Shown here one piece after another: positions 17,550-25,597 of a DNA stretch of 37,076 nucleotides; positions within the stretch are counted from its first letter, which is position 1; each line of letters opens with the position of its first letter. Origin of the DNA: an uncultured Gammaproteobacteria bacterium. Its GTDB lineage: Bacteria > Pseudomonadota > Gammaproteobacteria > Steroidobacterales > GCA-2729495. The notes below the pieces were generated by a model. That model ran no database searches and was not told the DNA's origin. It worked only from the letters and a program-made list of their open reading frames with translations. The stretch spans positions 1-37,076 of the forward strand of contig CAKZWQ010000022.1 in NCBI GenBank assembly GCA_937921935.1. Direction: 5' to 3'. A program made the translations under genes and the position numbers.

Positions 17550-18986
17550 ATGTCCTGGATCCCGATTGACTATCTGCCCGCCCTCCCGGAAATCACCCTG
17601 GGTCTGGGAATTTGCATTGTGCTGCTCGCTGATCTGTTCCTGCCGGCGAAACTTCGGGATGTCACTTTCCTGCTGGCGATGGCGACTCTCGGTGCCGCAG
17701 CCATGGCAGTGGGCGAGGCGGGCACGGCCGGTTCCGTCGTGGCCCTGAGTGGCAGTTTTGTGAGTGACCCGCTGGCAGGCTTCCTCAAGTTATTTGCCCT
17801 GGCCATGCTGGCGACGGTGCTGCTTTACTCGCGGGCGGACCTGCAGGGTCGGCCTTATAACAAAGGCGAGTATTACGTGCTGGCCCTGTTCGCCGGCCTG
17901 GGAATCCTGGTCATGATTTCAGGCGCCAACCTGCTGACCCTCTATCTTGGACTGGAGATGCAGGCCCTGGCCTTGTACGCGCTGGTGGCTTTCGATCGGG
18001 ACTCGCCCGTCGCGGCCGAAGCAGCCATGAAGTACTTCGTGCTGGGCGCGATTGCCTCGGCGTGTCTGCTCTATGGCATTTCCCTGCTTTACGGTGTCAC
18101 GGGGTCGATTCAGATTGTCGACGTGGCCGAAGCCCTGGGCAGCGCTGATCAGGCTAGCGCCGCCACTTTGCTGGCGGTTGCTTTCGTGGTGGTGGGTATC
18201 GCCTTCAAATTCGGCGCCGTGCCTTTTCATACCTGGGTGCCGGATGTTTATCAGGGCGCGCCTGCCAGCGTGACGCTGTTCGTCGGCACAGTGCCGAAAA
18301 TCGGCGCTTTCGCCCTGGCTGTGCGCATTTTCGTGGAAGCGCTGGCCGCTTCTGCCGAGGCCTGGGCTCCCATGCTGGGTGCTCTGGCGGTGCTGTCCCT
18401 GGCTATAGGCAACATCGTGGCGATAGCCCAGACCAATCTGCGGCGCATGCTGGCCTATTCCACCATCGCTCATGTGGGCTTCATTTTTCTCGGCTTCGCG
18501 GCCGGCAGTCAGGACGGAGTCGAAGCCGCCCTTTTTTACACTGTCGTGTACGTGCTCATGGCAGCGGGTGCTTTCGGCGTCGTCATTCTGCTGGGTCGCC
18601 AGGGCGAGACCTCCGACCAGCTGGATGACCTGCGGGGCCTGAGTCAGCGCAGCCCCTGGTTTGCCTTGATGATGTTGCTGCTGATGATCAGCATGATCGG
18701 CGTGCCCCCGCTAGCCGGTTTCTACGCCAAGTGGTGGGTGCTGGCTGCCCTGCTGGATTCCGGTCATCTGTGGCTGGCTATCGCGGGCGTGGTGTTCTCC
18801 GTCATTGGCGCCTTCTACTACCTGCGGGTGATCAAGCTGATGTATTTCGATCCTCCCGCCGAGGCCGGCCCCCTGCGGCCGGGCGGCAGCCTGCGTCTGG
18901 TATTGAGCCTGAATGCCTTGCTGGTGCTTGCTATCGGGCTTTTCCCGGAGTCCCTGATCGAGCTTTGCGCCCAGGCCCTGGCCTGA
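17550..18986 (+). CDS. nuoN: NADH-quinone oxidoreductase subunit N
   Basis: NuoN is the third antiporter-like proton-pumping subunit and the last gene of the operon. From the ATG at 17550 it has 478 residues, standard for the family. It has about fourteen hydrophobic helices, the conserved Glu in LYLGLEMQALALYAL, the Lys-containing motif FKFGAVPFHTWVPDVYQGAP, and NLRRMLAYSTIAHVGF. The frame is open upstream into nuoM, but that part is not NuoN-like. No terminator is visible between nuoN and the tRNA-fMet promoter. Confidence 0.97.
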   Translation: MSWIPIDYLPALPEITLGLGICIVLLADLFLPAKLRDVTFLLAMATLGAAAMAVGEAGTAGSVVALSGSFVSDPLAGFLKLFALAMLATVLLYSRADLQGRPYNKGEYYVLALFAGLGILVMISGANLLTLYLGLEMQALALYALVAFDRDSPVAAEAAMKYFVLGAIASACLLYGISLLYGVTGSIQIVDVAEALGSADQASAATLLAVAFVVVGIAFKFGAVPFHTWVPDVYQGAPASVTLFVGTVPKIGAFALAVRIFVEALAASAEAWAPMLGALAVLSLAIGNIVAIAQTNLRRMLAYSTIAHVGFIFLGFAAGSQDGVEAALFYTVVYVLMAAGAFGVVILLGRQGETSDQLDDLRGLSQRSPWFALMMLLLMISMIGVPPLAGFYAKWWVLAALLDSGHLWLAIAGVVFSVIGAFYYLRVIKLMYFDPPAEAGPLRPGGSLRLVLSLNALLVLAIGLFPESLIELCAQALA

Positions 18987-19007
18987 TATCCGCTTCCCTC
19001 GTCCGCC

Positions 19008-19036
19008 TTGCGGCCATATCAGCCTTGCGCTAAGAT
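19008..19036 (+). promoter_or_regulatory. Promoter of tRNA-fMet (and the rimP-nusA-infB operon)
   Basis: TTGCGG (19008-19013) and TAAGAT (19031-19036) are separated by 17 bases. A GC-rich discriminator (TCGCGGC) follows, typical of stringently controlled stable-RNA promoters. Transcription would start near 19043, eight bases before the tRNA. Confidence 0.65.
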
Positions 19037-19050
19037 TCGCGGCTTGCGGA

Positions 19051-19127
19051 TGCGGGGTGGAGCAGTCTGGCAGCTCGTCGGGCTCATAACCCGAAGGTCG
19101 CAGGTTCGAATCCTGCCCCCGCTACCA
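19051..19127 (+). tRNA. Initiator tRNA-fMet (anticodon CAT)
   Basis: A 77-base tRNA with encoded CCA. The anticodon arm TCGGG-CTCATAA-CCCGA contains the three consecutive G-C pairs that mark bacterial initiators. The T-arm is GCAGG-TTCGAAT-CCTGC. Acceptor bases 2-7 (GCGGGG) pair with CCCCGC. The terminal pair 1-72 is unpaired, as required for formylation, but here it is T1 opposite T72 (19051 and 19123), not the C1-A72 of E. coli. The discriminator is A. Its position just ahead of rimP-nusA corresponds to E. coli metY. Confidence 0.97.
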
Positions 19128-19140
19128 AACGCTTTTAGAG

Positions 19141-19169
19141 ATGGCCCCGCATGGGGCTATTTCTTTTTT
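19141..19169 (+). terminator. Intrinsic terminator after tRNA-fMet
   Basis: ATGGCCCC (19141-19148) and GGGGCTAT (19153-19160) form an 8-bp stem, with one G-U pair, around a GCAT loop. TTCTTTTTT (19161-19169) follows. It has all the features of a Rho-independent terminator 14 bases after the tRNA. Confidence 0.9.
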
Positions 19170-19224
19170 GGGAGGTCTTCCGGTCGTCCTTGATTGAGGT
19201 CAGGCGGGGTAGATCAGACAGCAG

Positions 19225-19245
19225 TGGGCCATAGGCCCATTTTTT
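19225..19245 (+). terminator. Second intrinsic terminator/attenuator in the rimP leader
   Basis: TGGGCC (19225-19230), loop ATA, GGCCCA (19234-19239), then six T (19240-19245). It is a compact canonical terminator only 24 bases before the rimP start. With no clear promoter between it and rimP, the operon must be read through it, which suggests attenuation in the leader. Confidence 0.85.
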
Positions 19246-19269
19246 GTATGCCTCAAAGAGGTTGATTGC

Positions 19270-19770
19270 TTGGCAGTTGCACGTGAACAGGTAATGGCCC
19301 TGCTGGAACCCACGGTTGAATCCATGGGTTTCGAACTGGCCGAACTGGAATGCCGTCTTGGACACGGCCGCGGCATGCTGCGCCTGTTTATTGACCGTGA
19401 AGGCGGCATCACGCTGGAAGATTGCGAGCAGGTCAGTCGACAGGTTGCCGCCGTGCTGGATGTAGAGGACCCGATTCCTGGTGACTACGACCTGGAGGTG
19501 TCTTCGCCGGGTCTGGATCGCAAGCTGGTAAAGCCTGTGCATTTTGATCGCTTCAGCGGCTGCGAAGTGAAAATTAGATTACGCCGGATGTTGGGCGACC
19601 GGCGGAAGTTTCGCGGCACTTTGCTGCGGCGTGATGGCAGCGATCTGGTGATTGAAGTAGACGGTGATGCAATGACTGTGCCCATGGATGAAATTGAAGT
19701 AGCCCGGCTCGTGCCGGACTTGTCAGAGAGTGCTCCGGGCAGGACTCCCGGTGGAGCAGTGACGTCATGA
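19270..19770 (+). CDS. rimP: Ribosome maturation factor RimP
   Basis: RimP binds the 30S precursor and promotes assembly of its body and decoding site. The 166-residue protein has the N-terminal alpha/beta domain ending in [14 protein letters not shown], the best family signature, followed by [17 protein letters not shown] at the start of the C-terminal SH3-like barrel. The start is TTG at 19270 with AGAGG 8 bases upstream. The next in-frame ATG (19294) would remove the first conserved helix. It is the first gene of the rimP-nusA-infB operon and overlaps nusA by 4 bases (ATGA). The last ~15 residues ([15 protein letters not shown]) are low complexity. Confidence 0.96.
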   Translation: MAVAREQVMALLEPTVESMGFELAELECRLGHGRGMLRLFIDREGGITLEDCEQVSRQVAAVLDVEDPIPGDYDLEVSSPGLDRKLVKPVHFDRFSGCEVKIRLRRMLGDRRKFRGTLLRRDGSDLVIEVDGDAMTVPMDEIEVARLVPDLSESAPGRTPGGAVTS

Positions 19771-21278
19771 ACAACAAAGAAATTCTTATGGTCGTAGAGG
19801 CCGTCTCCAACGAAAAAGGTGTGGAGAAGGAAATCATCTTTGAAGCCATTGAAGCGGCCCTCGCTTCAGCCACAAAACGTCGATATGGCGAAGATATCGA
19901 TGTTCGCGTCGCAATCGACCGTGAAACCGGCGACTACGACACGTTCCGCCGCTGGCTCGTGTTTGCGGATGAATCGACAGAGCTTGAGTTCCCGGAACAT
20001 GAGCTGCGCATGATAGATGCCGTGGACTACAACCCCGATGTGCAGCCTGGTGAGTACGTCGAAGAGCCCATCGAATCGGTTGAGTTTGGCCGTATCGGTG
20101 CGCAGACGGCCAAGCAGGTCATCGTCCAGAAGGTGCGGGAGGCTGAGCGCAAGAAGCTGGTCGAAGAGTACGAGGGGCGCGTTGGCGAGTTGCTTGGCGG
20201 AATCGTCAAGCGCGTTGATCGCAATGGTGTTTACCTGGATCTCGGCGGAAATGCCGAAGGTTTTGTGCCCCGCGAACACATGATTCCCCGTGAACCCGTC
20301 CGACCGCAGGACCGCCTCAAGGCGCTGCTTTTCGAGGTGCGCTCTGAGATCCGTGGGCCACAGCTCTTTATGACCCGGACATCGCCGGAGTTTTTGCTGT
20401 CTTTGTTCCAGATCGAAGTTCCGGAAGTTGGCCAGGGCCTGATCGAGATTCTCGGCGCCGCTCGTGATCCGGGTTTGCGCGCCAAGATTGCGGTGAAGAG
20501 CAATGATCGGCGGATTGATCCGGTCGGTGCCTGCGTCGGCATGCGCGGGTCGCGCGTACAGGCGGTGTCAAATGAATTAGCCGGTGAGCGGGTGGATATT
20601 ATCCTGCACGACGAGAACCCCGCTCAGTTTGTCATCAATGCCATGTCGCCAGCTGATGTCACGTCCATCGTGATGGATGAAGAGTCGCACAGCATGGATG
20701 TCGCCGTGGAAGAGGAAAAACTATCCCAGGCAATTGGCCGCGGCGGCCAGAACATTCGTCTGGCCAGTGAGCTTACCGGTTGGGAGCTCAATGTCATGAC
20801 CGAGTCGGACGCCGATGAGAAAAGCGAGTCCGAGGCCAAGGAGTTACTTGGCATGTTCATGCTGCAACTTGACGTTGATGAACAGGTTGCCCTGATCCTG
20901 GTTCAGGAAGGCTTCTCTTCAATCGAAGAGATTGCCTACGTGCCGGCTGCTGAACTGGTCGCTATCGAAGAGTTCGAAGAGGCCATCGTTGACGAGTTAC
21001 GTAATCGTGCGCGCGATGTTCTGCTGACACAAGCAATCGCCAGCGAAGAGGTGATTGATGGCGCGGAACCCGCTGAAGACCTCCTTGAGCTGGAAGGCAT
21101 GTCGCGCGAGACGGCCTTCTTGCTGGCTGCCAAGGGTATCGTGACACGCGAGGATCTAGCGGAGCAGTCGGTTGACGAATTGATGGAAATCGATGGCATG
21201 GAAGAAGAACGGGCCGGTGACCTCATTATGAAGGCCCGTGCACATTGGTTCGAAGACGACGAGCAGGTCGCGGGCTAG
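19767..21278 (+). CDS. nusA: Transcription elongation/termination factor NusA
   Basis: NusA binds RNA polymerase and modulates pausing, intrinsic termination and antitermination. The 503-residue protein has an N-terminal polymerase-binding domain (residues 1-125), an S1 domain (~135-200, with [22 protein letters not shown]), and two KH domains (~230-345; [14 protein letters not shown] and [14 protein letters not shown]). Two C-terminal acidic helix-hairpin-helix repeats follow (~365-500, both with LxxxGxxxxExLA-like patterns), as in E. coli NusA. It is coupled to rimP by an ATGA overlap; infB follows after 27 bases. Two terminators upstream of the operon could be targets for autoregulation. 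Confidence 0.98.
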   Translation: MNNKEILMVVEAVSNEKGVEKEIIFEAIEAALASATKRRYGEDIDVRVAIDRETGDYDTFRRWLVFADESTELEFPEHELRMIDAVDYNPDVQPGEYVEEPIESVEFGRIGAQTAKQVIVQKVREAERKKLVEEYEGRVGELLGGIVKRVDRNGVYLDLGGNAEGFVPREHMIPREPVRPQDRLKALLFEVRSEIRGPQLFMTRTSPEFLLSLFQIEVPEVGQGLIEILGAARDPGLRAKIAVKSNDRRIDPVGACVGMRGSRVQAVSNELAGERVDIILHDENPAQFVINAMSPADVTSIVMDEESHSMDVAVEEEKLSQAIGRGGQNIRLASELTGWELNVMTESDADEKSESEAKELLGMFMLQLDVDEQVALILVQEGFSSIEEIAYVPAAELVAIEEFEEAIVDELRNRARDVLLTQAIASEEVIDGAEPAEDLLELEGMSRETAFLLAAKGIVTREDLAEQSVDELMEIDGMEEERAGDLIMKARAHWFEDDEQVAG

Positions 21279-21305
21279 TCCCGGCCAGCTAGCGAGGCAA
21301 ATCGA

Positions 21306-23804
21306 ATGTCGGATGTGACAGTTGCGCAGTTCGCCGAGGTCCTGAAGGTCCCGGTGGATAAGCTCATCACTCAGCTGGATGAAGCTGGGATAGAAGTTAA
21401 GGGGGCGGATGACGTCATCAGTGACGACGCCAAGCTGGAGTTGTTGACGCATTTGCGCCGCAGCCATGGTCGCAAGGAAGAGGCCGTGGGTGCCGCACCT
21501 CGACAAATTACGCTCAAGCGACGCTCGCAGAGCGAACTTAAGCTTGCTGGCGGACAAGGTCGTGCCCGTACCGTCAACGTGGAAGTTCGCCGCAAGCGGA
21601 CATACGTCAAGCGAGATGTGCTCGAAGAGGAAGCACGGCAGCAGCAGGAAGAACTAGACGCCAAGCATCGCGCCGCGGATGAGGCTCGTCAGGCCGAAGA
21701 ACAGGCAGCCCAGCGCAAGCTTGATGAGGCGGAGGCCCAGGTTAAGGCTGAAAATGCCGAGCGCGAGCAGGCGGAAGCCGATACCCGCGCCGCTGAGGAG
21801 GCCCGTCTGCGTGAGGCCGAACAGCAGCGCCAGCAGGATCTTGAGCGTGAACGGACCGAAGCAAAAGCCCGGGAAGAGCGGGAAGCCAAAGCCAAGCGCG
21901 AGCGGGAAGACAAGGCAACCCGCTATGGGCGCAAGGAACTGCATGTTGCCGGCGACGTTAAGAGCCGGCGGAAGAAGAAGCGTACTCGTCGTCGTCCCGT
22001 CTCGGTCAATGTAGATACGCAGCACGGTTTCGAGCGGCCGACAGAGCCGGTTACGCGACAGGTGAAAGTTCCTGAGACCATCACCATCGCCGAATTGGCG
22101 CAGCAGATGGCAGTGAAGGGCAATGAGGTCGTCCGCCAGATGATGCAGATGGGCGTGATGGCCACCATTAATCAGACCATCGACCAGGACACCGCCATGC
22201 TGGTGGTTGAAGAGATGGGGCATGAAGGCGTGCCGGCCGAGCAGCATGGCCTGGAAGAAGAAATTCTCCAGGCTGCTGAGGTTACCGGCGAGGAGAAGCC
22301 TCGTTGGCCGGTGGTCACCATCATGGGCCATGTCGATCATGGCAAGACCTCACTGCTGGACTATATCCGGCGCACCAAGGTCGCTGATGCCGAGGCTGGC
22401 GGGATTACCCAGCATATCGGCGCCTACCATGTGACCACTGGCAAGGGTGAAATGACCTTCCTGGATACGCCGGGGCATGCCGCGTTTACTGCCATGCGGG
22501 CTCGCGGTGCGCAGGTCACGGATATTGTCATTCTGGTTGTGGGCGCTGATGACGGCGTTAAGCCGCAGACGGCGGAAGCTGTTCAGCATGCCAAGGAAGC
22601 CGGTGTGCCGCTGGTTGTTGCGGTTAACAAGATGGACAAAAGTGATGCTGATCCGGAGCGGGTTCGCAACGAGTTGTCCGCCCTTGAGATCGTCCCGGAA
22701 GAGTGGGGCGGTGATCACTTGTTTGTGAATGTTTCGGCTAAAACCGGCGAAGGCATTGACGGGTTGCTTGACGCTGTTTTGTTGCAGGCTGAAGTGCTTG
22801 ATCTGAAAGCAGTCGATGAGGGGCCGGCGGCCGGCGTCGTTATCGAATCCAGCCTCGAAAAGGGCCGGGGCGCTGTCGCCACGGTGCTGGTTACCCGGGG
22901 TCAGCTGAAGACAGGCAATATGCTCCTGGCAGGCGAGGAATTTGGCCGCGTCCGCAGCATGCTGGATGAAACTGGCAAAGCGGTCGCCAGCGCTGGTCCT
23001 TCTACACCGGTCGTAGTGCTTGGTCTGTCTGGTACACCCAGTTCCGGCGACGATGTTCTGGTGCTCGAGAATGAGCGCAAGGCGCGTGAACTGGCGCAGT
23101 TGAGGCATAGTAAATCTCGTGAAGTGAAGCTGGCTCAGCAACAGGCTGCCAAGCTGGGTGATGTTTTCAGCCAGATGGAAACTGCCGACGCCATGTCTAT
23201 CCAGTTGCTGGTTAAAGCTGATGCTCATGGCAGTGCCGAGGCGCTGCGCGATGCCCTGACCAAAATCTCCCATGATGAAGTGCAGGTGAAAATCATCAGC
23301 AGCGGCGTTGGCGGAATCACGGAAAATGACGTGAATCTGGCCGCTGCCTCGTCAGCCCCGATTATTGGCTTCAATGTACGCGCAGACGCTGCAGCGCGCG
23401 CTGCTATCAAGGAGACAGGCGTCGAGGTTCGTTACTACTCGATTATTTACGAGGCGCTGGATGACGTGAGGGCAGCGCTGATCGGTATGCTGCCGCCGGA
23501 GATCAGAGAAGAAATCGTTGGTCTGGCGGAAGTCCGGGAAGTCTTCACGTCACCCAAGTTCGGCGATGTGGCCGGCTGCCTGGTTATGGATGGCTATGTG
23601 AAACGCAGTAATCCGATTCGTGTCCTGCGTGACAACGTGGTCATTTACGAAGGTGAACTGGAGTCGCTGCGCCGCTTTAAGGATGACGTCAATGAGGTTC
23701 GGTCGGGGACCGAGTGTGGTATCGCTGTCAAAAATTACACGGATGTCAGACCCGGCGACCAGATCGAGTGCTTCCAGCGCATCGAGGTAGCGCGCACGGC
23801 GTGA
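21306..23804 (+). CDS. infB: Translation initiation factor IF-2
   Basis: IF-2 is the GTPase that brings fMet-tRNA to the 30S subunit and promotes 50S joining. The 832-residue protein starts with the small IF2_N domain (residues 1-55). A long highly charged Glu/Ala/Arg helix follows (~110-215), then a second IF2_N-type segment (~255-305). The G domain carries GHVDHGKTS near residue 342, DTPGHAAF and NKMDKSDAD. Domains II-IV end with the fMet-tRNA-binding C2 barrel ([16 protein letters not shown]). The ATG start is preceded by GAGG. rbfA follows 30 bases later. Confidence 0.98.
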   Translation: MSDVTVAQFAEVLKVPVDKLITQLDEAGIEVKGADDVISDDAKLELLTHLRRSHGRKEEAVGAAPRQITLKRRSQSELKLAGGQGRARTVNVEVRRKRTYVKRDVLEEEARQQQEELDAKHRAADEARQAEEQAAQRKLDEAEAQVKAENAEREQAEADTRAAEEARLREAEQQRQQDLERERTEAKAREEREAKAKREREDKATRYGRKELHVAGDVKSRRKKKRTRRRPVSVNVDTQHGFERPTEPVTRQVKVPETITIAELAQQMAVKGNEVVRQMMQMGVMATINQTIDQDTAMLVVEEMGHEGVPAEQHGLEEEILQAAEVTGEEKPRWPVVTIMGHVDHGKTSLLDYIRRTKVADAEAGGITQHIGAYHVTTGKGEMTFLDTPGHAAFTAMRARGAQVTDIVILVVGADDGVKPQTAEAVQHAKEAGVPLVVAVNKMDKSDADPERVRNELSALEIVPEEWGGDHLFVNVSAKTGEGIDGLLDAVLLQAEVLDLKAVDEGPAAGVVIESSLEKGRGAVATVLVTRGQLKTGNMLLAGEEFGRVRSMLDETGKAVASAGPSTPVVVLGLSGTPSSGDDVLVLENERKARELAQLRHSKSREVKLAQQQAAKLGDVFSQMETADAMSIQLLVKADAHGSAEALRDALTKISHDEVQVKIISSGVGGITENDVNLAAASSAPIIGFNVRADAAARAAIKETGVEVRYYSIIYEALDDVRAALIGMLPPEIREEIVGLAEVREVFTSPKFGDVAGCLVMDGYVKRSNPIRVLRDNVVIYEGELESLRRFKDDVNEVRSGTECGIAVKNYTDVRPGDQIECFQRIEVARTA

Positions 23805-23834
23805 TAATCGCGCCGCACCAGCAGGCACAATGTC

Positions 23835-24224
23835 ATGGCGCGTGAGTTTCCACGCAGTCGACGGATTGAGGAGCAAATCCTCCGCATTCTGAGCCATGTG
23901 CTCAGGTCTGGTGCTCGTGATCCCAAGCTGCATCAGGCAATGGTGACGGAGGTCCGCGTGACGCGTGATCTGAGTGTGGCGTGGGTTTATGTGACCAGCC
24001 TTGATTCGGATGCCGGTCAGGAGGAATTGCTCGAGGCTTTTCAGCGGGCGGGCGGTTTTCTTCGCTCCGCCGTGGCCGGCGCATTGTCCGTGCGCCAGGT
24101 GCCCGAATTGCGCTTTCGATTTGATGACAGTCTGGATCGTGCGGCTCATATGGACTCCTTGATAGATTCAGTGGTCAGCCGGGAGCCTGATGAGCCCGAT
24201 GAGCCCACAGAAAATGGCAGCTAG
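23835..24224 (+). CDS. rbfA: 30S ribosome-binding factor RbfA
   Basis: RbfA is a KH-type protein needed for late 30S maturation and 16S rRNA 5'-end processing, and for growth in the cold. The 129-residue protein begins with REFPRSRRIEEQILRILSHVL, contains VTEVRVTRDLSVAWVYVT, and ends the KH fold with VRQVPELRFRFDDSLDRA, all family landmarks. The 3' end overlaps the truB start by up to 35 bases, depending on which truB ATG is used. Cold-shock regulation is known in E. coli but I see no specific signal here. Confidence 0.97.
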   Translation: MAREFPRSRRIEEQILRILSHVLRSGARDPKLHQAMVTEVRVTRDLSVAWVYVTSLDSDAGQEELLEAFQRAGGFLRSAVAGALSVRQVPELRFRFDDSLDRAAHMDSLIDSVVSREPDEPDEPTENGS

Positions 24225-25149
24225 AGGCCGCCGGGCCAAGCGGATCGTCGACGGTCTGCTGTTGCTGGATAAGCCCACGGGTATGACCTCCAATGCGGCC
24301 TTGCAGCGGGTCAAATGGTTGTTCCAGGCGCGCAAGGCGGGCCATACGGGCAGTCTTGATCCCCTGGCCAGCGGGGTGTTGCCCCTGTGTTTCGGTCAGG
24401 CAACCAAGTTGTCTGGTTATTTGCTGGACTCGGATAAGAGCTACCGCGTGACAGCCTGTTTCGGCGCGCGCACTGATACGGCCGACGCCGACGGCGAGAT
24501 CGTGGAGCGCTGCGAGCCGGGGACGGTGAGCGAGGCGCAGCTGCAGGCCGCCGTGGAAGGCTTGCGGGGCGAGATTGATCAGATACCTCCCATGTATTCG
24601 GCGCTGAAAAAAGACGGGGTTCGCCTCTATGAATTGGCGCGGGCGGGCCAGGAAGTGGTGCGGGAGCCGCGCCGGGTAACGATTCATGAGCTTGAAATCG
24701 AAGCCTACGACCCCCGGCGGCCCGTTCTGACGGTCCGCTGCAGCAAGGGGACCTACGTGCGGACGCTGGTCGAGGATCTGGCTCGTGCCTGCGGCAGCCT
24801 GGCTTACGTCGAGTGCCTGCGTCGCACCCGTGTCGGGTCATTAACGGATCAGCGAATCTGGCGCCTCGATGAGATCGAGGCAGCCGCAGAGGCCGGTCAG
24901 GAAGCGCTGGATGCGCTGTTGCTGCCCGCAGATCAGGCCATAGCCGACTGGCCTGCCGTTGAACTGGGCGCCCATGAGGCCTATTACCTTAGACAGGGCC
25001 ATGCCGTCGCCGCAGCGGGCCAGGGGCGGTCCCCAGGCCGCGTTCGCCTCTATGGTGAGGGACATGGGTTCCTTGGCATCGGTGAGGTCCTGGGGGATGG
25101 GCGGGTGGCGCCTAAGCGATTGATGGTTAACGCAGAATCTGGTGCCTGA
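24190..25149 (+). CDS. truB: tRNA pseudouridine-55 synthase
   Basis: TruB makes the near-universal pseudouridine at position 55 in the T-loop of tRNAs. The protein (319 residues from ATG 24190) shows LLLLDKPTGMTSN, the catalytic motif HTGSLDPLASGVLPLCFG with the nucleophile Asp57, the ARTDTADADGEI segment, and SKGTYVRTLVEDLARACG. The C-terminal PUA-like domain follows from ~residue 250. ATG 24190 has GGGAG 4 bases upstream; ATG 24199 and 24214 are alternatives, and 24214 (MAARGRRAKR) resembles typical starts. It overlaps rbfA, so coupling is likely. Confidence 0.97.
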   Translation: MSPMSPQKMAARGRRAKRIVDGLLLLDKPTGMTSNAALQRVKWLFQARKAGHTGSLDPLASGVLPLCFGQATKLSGYLLDSDKSYRVTACFGARTDTADADGEIVERCEPGTVSEAQLQAAVEGLRGEIDQIPPMYSALKKDGVRLYELARAGQEVVREPRRVTIHELEIEAYDPRRPVLTVRCSKGTYVRTLVEDLARACGSLAYVECLRRTRVGSLTDQRIWRLDEIEAAAEAGQEALDALLLPADQAIADWPAVELGAHEAYYLRQGHAVAAAGQGRSPGRVRLYGEGHGFLGIGEVLGDGRVAPKRLMVNAESGA

Positions 25150-25155
25150 GGTGGG

Positions 25156-25184
25156 TGTTTTTCAGCCCGCCCGGACTGTACAAT
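25156..25184 (+). promoter_or_regulatory. Possible promoter upstream of rpsO
   Basis: TACAAT (25179-25184) matches the -10 consensus at five of six positions. The region 17 bases upstream (TGTTTT, 25156-25161) is a poor -35. It lies in the 87-base gap between truB and rpsO, where E. coli also has an rpsO promoter. Confidence 0.4.
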
Positions 25185-25236
25185 ACGCCCCGAAAATTCA
25201 GGGCAATCAATAAACTACAGACAGGAGAAGACAGGA

Positions 25237-25506
25237 ATGTCTCTTGACGGAGCGCACAAGCGCAAGATTATCGAAGATTATGGCCAGGGCGAAGCCGATA
25301 CCGGCTCCCCCGAAGTGCAGGTGGCACTGCTATCGGCCCGTATTACCGAACTGACAGACCACTTCGGTACCCATAAGAAAGATCACCATTCCCGGCAGGG
25401 TTTGCTGCGCATGGTCAACAAGCGCCGGAAGCTGCTGGACTACCTGAAGAGCAAAGACAGCGAACGTTATCGTCAGCTGATTGAAAGGCTTGGTCTGCGG
25501 CGCTAG
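25237..25506 (+). CDS. rpsO: 30S ribosomal protein S15
   Basis: S15 is a primary binder of the 16S rRNA central domain and forms intersubunit bridge B4. The 89-residue protein has the exact family length and the landmarks [36 protein letters not shown] and [16 protein letters not shown], ending in GLRR. AGGAG and AGG lie upstream of the ATG. In E. coli S15 represses its own translation by trapping a pseudoknot in its leader; the leader here is not obviously folded the same way. pnp follows 91 bases later. Confidence 0.98.
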   Translation: MSLDGAHKRKIIEDYGQGEADTGSPEVQVALLSARITELTDHFGTHKKDHHSRQGLLRMVNKRRKLLDYLKSKDSERYRQLIERLGLRR

Positions 25507-25542
25507 GCCCGGACCCTATTTCCCCCATCCATCTCGTTCCGG

Positions 25543-25564
25543 CTGCCGCAATGAATCGCGGCGG
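25543..25564 (+). other. Hairpin in the rpsO-pnp spacer
   Basis: CTGCCGC (25543-25549) pairs with GCGGCGG (25558-25564, one G-U pair) around an 8-base loop, within the 91-base spacer ahead of pnp. In E. coli the pnp leader has an RNase III-cleaved stem through which PNPase represses itself. This smaller stem occupies a comparable place, but the match in function is a guess. Confidence 0.3.
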
Positions 25565-25597
25565 TGCGGCGACGTTATCTCCGACAGGAATTTTTAC

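Noticed and set aside
19190-19215. A promoter for rimP (TTGATT and TAGATC)
   Set aside because: The spacing is only 14 bases and the start would fall before the second terminator; too weak to list.
22350-23273. Minus-strand frame of ~307 codons opposite infB
   Set aside because: Antisense to the IF-2 G domain; no independent support.
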